Below, piece by piece: positions 4,831 to 7,908 of a DNA stretch of 7,908 bases (positions within the stretch are counted from its first letter, which is position 1; the number at the start of each line of letters is the position of its first letter). The notes beneath the pieces are model-generated. The model did no database searches and had not been told where the DNA came from. It saw only the letters and a list, made by a program, of their open reading frames with translations. This DNA comes from Anaerolineales bacterium UBA4826. GTDB lineage: Bacteria > Chloroflexota > Anaerolineae > UBA4142. Location: the NCBI GenBank assembly GCA_002400365.1, contig DHFK01000145.1, forward strand, positions 1 through 7,908, in the 5' to 3' direction. Made by a program: the position numbers and the translations under genes.

Positions 4831-6231
4831 ATGGAACTCACCTGTTGGGGCGCGACGTGCAGCGTCAGCGGCTCGATGCACTTGTTACAGGCGGCGGGAC
4901 GGAACATCCTGCTCGACTGCGGCATGTTTCAGGGCAGTTGGAATGAATCGTTCCAGCGCAACCGCCAAGTGCCTTTCGACGCGAGCGCGTTGGACGCGGT
5001 GATCCTCTCTCACGCGCATCTCGATCACTGCGGCAATTTGCCGAGTCTGGTCAACGCCGGTTATCGCGGACCCATCTATTGCACGCCCGCCACGCGCGAC
5101 CTGGCGGTCGCCATGCTGCGCGACGCGGCGCATATCCAAGAGGCGGATGCGGAGTACATCAACTTTCGACGCAGCAAAAAGGGAGAAGCGGCGAACGCGG
5201 TTCCGCTGTACACGCAGGCGGATGTCGAACGCGCTGTCCAACCTCTGATCAGCGTGCCATACCAGTCCTGGATGCCGCTGGGCAAGTACGTACGTTTCAT
5301 GTTCCTTGACGCGGGTCACATTCTGGGCGCCGCGATCGTGGTGCTTCAGGTTGACGAAGGGAACGGTACGCAAAGTTTTTGTTACAGCGGCGACCTGGGG
5401 CGCGATCATCCGCGCATCTTGCGACAGCGCGACCTGGTCGAAGAGATGGACTATTTGTTGGTGGAAAGCACGTATGGGAATCGCCAGCACGATCCCGTGG
5501 GGCAATTGGAAGACGAACTGACCCAGGTCGTCCGGGAGGCGGTTGATCGAGTTGCGCGCGTCCTCATCCCGGCGTTCGCCATCGGTCGAACCCAGGAGAT
5601 TGTCTATATCTTGCATCGCTTGCAGGAACGCGCCGCGATTCCGGATATCCCCGTGTTCGTGGATAGCCCGCTGGCGGTGGACGTAACCGAGATCTATCGT
5701 GTCCATGCCGAATGTTTCAACGACGAAACGCGCGGTCTCCTGCGCAATAACGAAGACCCTTTTGGTCTGAAACGCTTGCGCTATGTCCGCGAGCGCGAGG
5801 CGTCCGTGGCGATCAATCAGGTGGTCGAGCCGTGCATCGTCATCGCCGGGTCAGGCATGTGTGAAGGCGGGCGCATCCGGCATCACCTGGTTCGCTGTAT
5901 CGAAGACGCCAAGCACACGATTCTGATTGTGAGTTATCAGGCGACCAACACACTGGGACGACGGTTGGCTGATCGCGAGACCAAGATCAAAATTTTTGGC
6001 GAAGAATACAAACGACGCGCGCGCGTAAAAATCCTGAATGGCTTTAGCGCGCATGCCGACAGCGAAGAACTGGTCCAATGGGTCGCGGCGGGCACGCGCA
6101 AACTGAAAAACGCTTTCGTGGTTCACGGCGAAGAGCACCAATCGTTCGCGTTCGCCGATCGTTTGCGCGGTTTGGGCATACCTAACGTCGTCGTGCCGCA
6201 GAGGGGTCAAACGTTCGACCTGGACGCGTGA
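4831..6231 (+). CDS. Beta-CASP metallo-beta-lactamase fold protein, CPSF/Ysh1-type predicted ribonuclease
   Basis: Predicted cytoplasmic zinc-dependent RNA-cleaving enzyme (466 residues) related to CPSF73/Ysh1 and to bacterial members such as Thermus TTHA0252. Metal-site motifs are all present: the Asp in LLDCGMFQG (D29), HAHLDH (H61, H63, D65, H66), AGHILGA (H163) and SGDLGR (D188). The beta-CASP motifs follow: motif A in VESTYG (E212), then IPAFAIGRTQE and the SGMCEGGRIRHHL block (341-353), motif B in GFSAHAD (H408) and motif C in VVHGEE (H432). All catalytic residues appear intact and the length is normal. MELTCWG is the usual family start, and ATG 4831 has a good ribosome binding site. 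The gene sits between two nitrilase-like genes; its last 4 bases overlap the start of the second one (GTGA). Proteins of this type are often annotated simply as MBL fold hydrolase; the natural RNA target is unknown. Confidence 0.92.
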   Translation: MELTCWGATCSVSGSMHLLQAAGRNILLDCGMFQGSWNESFQRNRQVPFDASALDAVILSHAHLDHCGNLPSLVNAGYRGPIYCTPATRDLAVAMLRDAAHIQEADAEYINFRRSKKGEAANAVPLYTQADVERAVQPLISVPYQSWMPLGKYVRFMFLDAGHILGAAIVVLQVDEGNGTQSFCYSGDLGRDHPRILRQRDLVEEMDYLLVESTYGNRQHDPVGQLEDELTQVVREAVDRVARVLIPAFAIGRTQEIVYILHRLQERAAIPDIPVFVDSPLAVDVTEIYRVHAECFNDETRGLLRNNEDPFGLKRLRYVREREASVAINQVVEPCIVIAGSGMCEGGRIRHHLVRCIEDAKHTILIVSYQATNTLGRRLADRETKIKIFGEEYKRRARVKILNGFSAHADSEELVQWVAAGTRKLKNAFVVHGEEHQSFAFADRLRGLGIPNVVVPQRGQTFDLDA

Positions 6232-7322
6232 CGATGCGAGACCGAATTCTTTCTGCTGCGGTCAACGCACTCCTGGCTTACCGATCGCGTCCCGGCGCGA
6301 TTCGCCGCGCGTTGGCGCAACGCCATTACACGCGTGCCTCGCAACCCACGCGTGAGCGCATTACGGTTGCCGTCGTCCAAATGCAAGCCGACTTGCTCGA
6401 CGATGGCGCGGCGTTCGCGGCCAAGTACTATGGGCGCGTGCGCCAGGCGGTCGAGCGCGGCGCGCAGTTGATCGTTTTCCCGGAGTACGCGTGGCTGCCG
6501 ATTCTCGGTTTGCTGCCGCCGGTGCGCGCGCTCGCGCAAAAAGGCATTACCCTCAAAGACGCGGTTGAAACGCTCGCGCCGGGAGGCGGCTTGACGATTG
6601 ACGGCGTTTTCCGTACGATTGCGCCAGCGGTCAAGCGGGTTTTCGAGACCACGGCAAGCGAACTGGCGGCGCGCTGTGGTGTCTATCTGATGCCGGGCAG
6701 CGCGATCACACAGGATCGCGCGGGACATCTGTTCAACACGGCGTACCTCTACGGTCCCGATGGCGCGTTGATTGGTACGCAGAACAAGTTGCATCCAACC
6801 GCGCTAGAAAAAGACTGGATGACGACCGGCGACGCGCTCGGAGTGTTTGATTTGTCCTTTGGCAAGGTCGCAATCCCGGTGTGCATGGATTTCACGTACT
6901 GGGAGACGACGCGCGTTGCGACGCTGCGCGGCGCGGAAATCCTGCTCAACATGTCGGCGGATGAGACCGCGAACGATTTCTATCTCGCCGCGCGCGGCGA
7001 CGAGACACGGATCCAGGAGAGTTTCGCGTACAGCACGCGCGCGTACTGCGTGACGCGATTGTTTGGCTTGAATTTCTGCGGACCGAGCCACATCGCTGCA
7101 CCGTTGGGCTTGTATAGCGACGACACGACGTATCTGGCGAAAGCGCAGACGCACGACCGCGAAGAAGTGATCGTCGCTGATCTCGACTTGGCGCGTTTGC
7201 GCGCCTTGCGCGCCGCGCGCCCGCGCGATTTCAACATCGCGTTGTACGAAAAGCATCTGCCGCAAGCGTACCAGGCGTACCGCGCGCGGGTTACCCAAGA
7301 TGGAGAGAGGAAGATTGGTTGA
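6228..7322 (+). CDS. Carbon-nitrogen hydrolase (nitrilase superfamily) with intact Glu-Lys-Cys triad
   Basis: Predicted amidase or nitrilase-type hydrolase of 364 residues. The catalytic residues are all there: E86 in LIVFPEYAW, K187 in GTQNKLHPT and C219 in IPVCMDFTYWE. Other blocks are HLFNTAYLYGPDGALIG (167-183), GDALGVFDL and R.ATLRGAEILLNMS. The block after the Cys is unusual: Trp replaces the Pro of the common FPE, and the Cys sits in VCMDF rather than ICYD. The substrate cannot be told; an aliphatic amide, a carbamoyl compound or a nitrile are all possible. The nitrilase domain starts only at residue 45 (ITVAVVQM); the first 44 residues form a basic, helical extension (LSAAVNALLAYRSRPGAIRRALAQ) absent from the shorter paralogue. 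GTG 6228 overlaps the MBL stop by 4 bases (GTGA), which suggests coupled translation; ATG 6234 is an alternative, and neither has a close ribosome binding site. The two nitrilase-like proteins align well to their C-termini. Confidence 0.9.
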   Translation: MTMRDRILSAAVNALLAYRSRPGAIRRALAQRHYTRASQPTRERITVAVVQMQADLLDDGAAFAAKYYGRVRQAVERGAQLIVFPEYAWLPILGLLPPVRALAQKGITLKDAVETLAPGGGLTIDGVFRTIAPAVKRVFETTASELAARCGVYLMPGSAITQDRAGHLFNTAYLYGPDGALIGTQNKLHPTALEKDWMTTGDALGVFDLSFGKVAIPVCMDFTYWETTRVATLRGAEILLNMSADETANDFYLAARGDETRIQESFAYSTRAYCVTRLFGLNFCGPSHIAAPLGLYSDDTTYLAKAQTHDREEVIVADLDLARLRALRAARPRDFNIALYEKHLPQAYQAYRARVTQDGERKIG

Positions 7323-7327
7323 CGGGT

Positions 7328-7335
7328 GGAGGTGA
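7328..7335 (+). promoter_or_regulatory. Strong ribosome binding site for the terminal membrane protein gene
   Basis: GGAGGTGA is almost fully complementary to the 16S rRNA tail. Its GGAGG core ends 6 nt before ATG 7339, and the site begins 6 nt after the preceding stop. It is the main evidence for the start of the next gene. Confidence 0.75.
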
Positions 7336-7338
7336 TTG

Positions 7339-7908
7339 ATGATCGAGCGCAAACTTCCTGGCTGGACCTTCTGGCTCCTTTGGCTCGCGGCGACTTTTGT
7401 GGGCGCGCTTCTGTACGCTATTCCGGTCGGCGTCGTCCAAATCGTCTTGGGCTTGGATCGTCTGGACGACCCGCAACGTGCCGGTGAAATCGCCACGTGG
7501 ATGCGGGTGCTCGCCGCTGTTCTCTGCGGCGCCGCCTGTGGCAGCACCATCGGCTTGGCGCAATGGCTCGTGCTGCGCCGGGAAATCAAGCGCGTGGGCT
7601 GGTGGGTGGCAGCCACGGTCGCCGGGTACGCCTCCATCGGCTTACTGCCGTTGATCGCGGGCGTCTTGCAACCGGGCTGGCTGGATTGGGCATTCACGTT
7701 GATCATCAACGGGAAGATGCACTGGCTCGCGCGGGTAGTGGCAGGCTGGCCGAATGCCTCTTGGGCACCAGGGGCTATGACGCTGACACTCTTTGGGGCG
7801 GCGCTGGGGTTTTTCCAGTGGCTGGTATTGCGAGGACGGGTTTATCAGGCAGGTTGGTGGATCGCGCTGAGCACTGTGGGTTGGGCTCTTGCGGCGGTGC
7901 TGAATATC
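7339..7908 (+). CDS. Multi-span integral membrane protein, partial (runs off right edge)
   Basis: An open frame from ATG 7339 to the end of the window gives 190 residues with no stop. The N-terminus MIERKLPGWTFWLLWLAATF is a short basic head followed by a first span (about 9-34). Further hydrophobic spans lie at about 57-78, 88-108, 143-160 and 175-190. The segment QWLVLR..(I/V)....GWW occurs twice, in AQWLVLRREIKRVGWWVAAT (about 75-94) and FQWLVLRGRVYQAGWWIALS (about 159-178), so the protein is built from an internal repeat of paired helices joined by a basic loop. Membrane proteins with repeated QWLVLR motifs are, from memory, unannotated families in Chloroflexota and cyanobacteria. No catalytic or transport signature is visible. 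It starts 16 nt after the active nitrilase-like gene behind a very strong ribosome binding site, so it is probably in the same operon. Confidence 0.8.
   Translation, partial: MIERKLPGWTFWLLWLAATFVGALLYAIPVGVVQIVLGLDRLDDPQRAGEIATWMRVLAAVLCGAACGSTIGLAQWLVLRREIKRVGWWVAATVAGYASIGLLPLIAGVLQPGWLDWAFTLIINGKMHWLARVVAGWPNASWAPGAMTLTLFGAALGFFQWLVLRGRVYQAGWWIALSTVGWALAAVLNI

Noticed and set aside
4885..5706. 273-codon minus-strand open frame opposite the MBL gene
   Set aside because: The + strand shows all the MBL and beta-CASP motifs here; the minus frame has none and is composition-driven.

Overview
The window is a GC-rich, densely coded stretch with every supported gene on the + strand. The mix of gene families, the frequent strong GGAGG-type ribosome binding sites and the type of short dispersed repeats suggest an uncultivated bacterium, most likely of the Chloroflexota (Anaerolineae-like). 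That assignment rests on recall of similar repeats and proteins, not on a search, and no ribosomal or other phylogenetic marker is present.

Left part (1-2675): the tail of an unidentified gene overlaps by one base a small unrecognised 71-residue protein. A YpeA-like GNAT acetyltransferase follows, then a DmpA/P1-type self-cleaving aminopeptidase (family S58), then a MogA/MoaB-type molybdopterin adenylyltransferase. This part is full of short repeats: a near-perfect 34-bp palindrome before the peptidase gene, a 112-bp structured palindromic element inside the peptidase reading frame, a permuted inverted repeat after it, and a 12-copy, mostly 7-bp tandem array that supplies the end and stop codon of the MogA-like gene.

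Right part (2676-7908): a compact run of five genes that looks like one transcription unit. It holds an MFS transporter, a nitrilase-superfamily protein, a CPSF/Ysh1-type beta-CASP metallo-beta-lactamase (a predicted RNA-cleaving enzyme), a second nitrilase-superfamily protein, and the start of a multi-span membrane protein that runs off the right edge. Junctions after the first are 17 nt, a 4-nt overlap, and 16 nt. The MFS/nitrilase junction carries a 33-bp hairpin that creates a misleading upstream ATG.

The most interesting points are these. (1) The first nitrilase-like protein has lost all three catalytic residues (Glu, Lys and Cys replaced by Asn, Gln and Gly), while its neighbour two genes on keeps all three. 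This is a possible pseudoenzyme/enzyme pair built around a ribonuclease-type MBL protein. (2) A dispersed palindromic repeat sits in frame inside the peptidase gene, adding roughly 37-42 residues just before the predicted Gly-Ser self-cleavage site. (3) Five unrelated short repeat types lie in the first 4 kb and none was seen in the tight operon after it.
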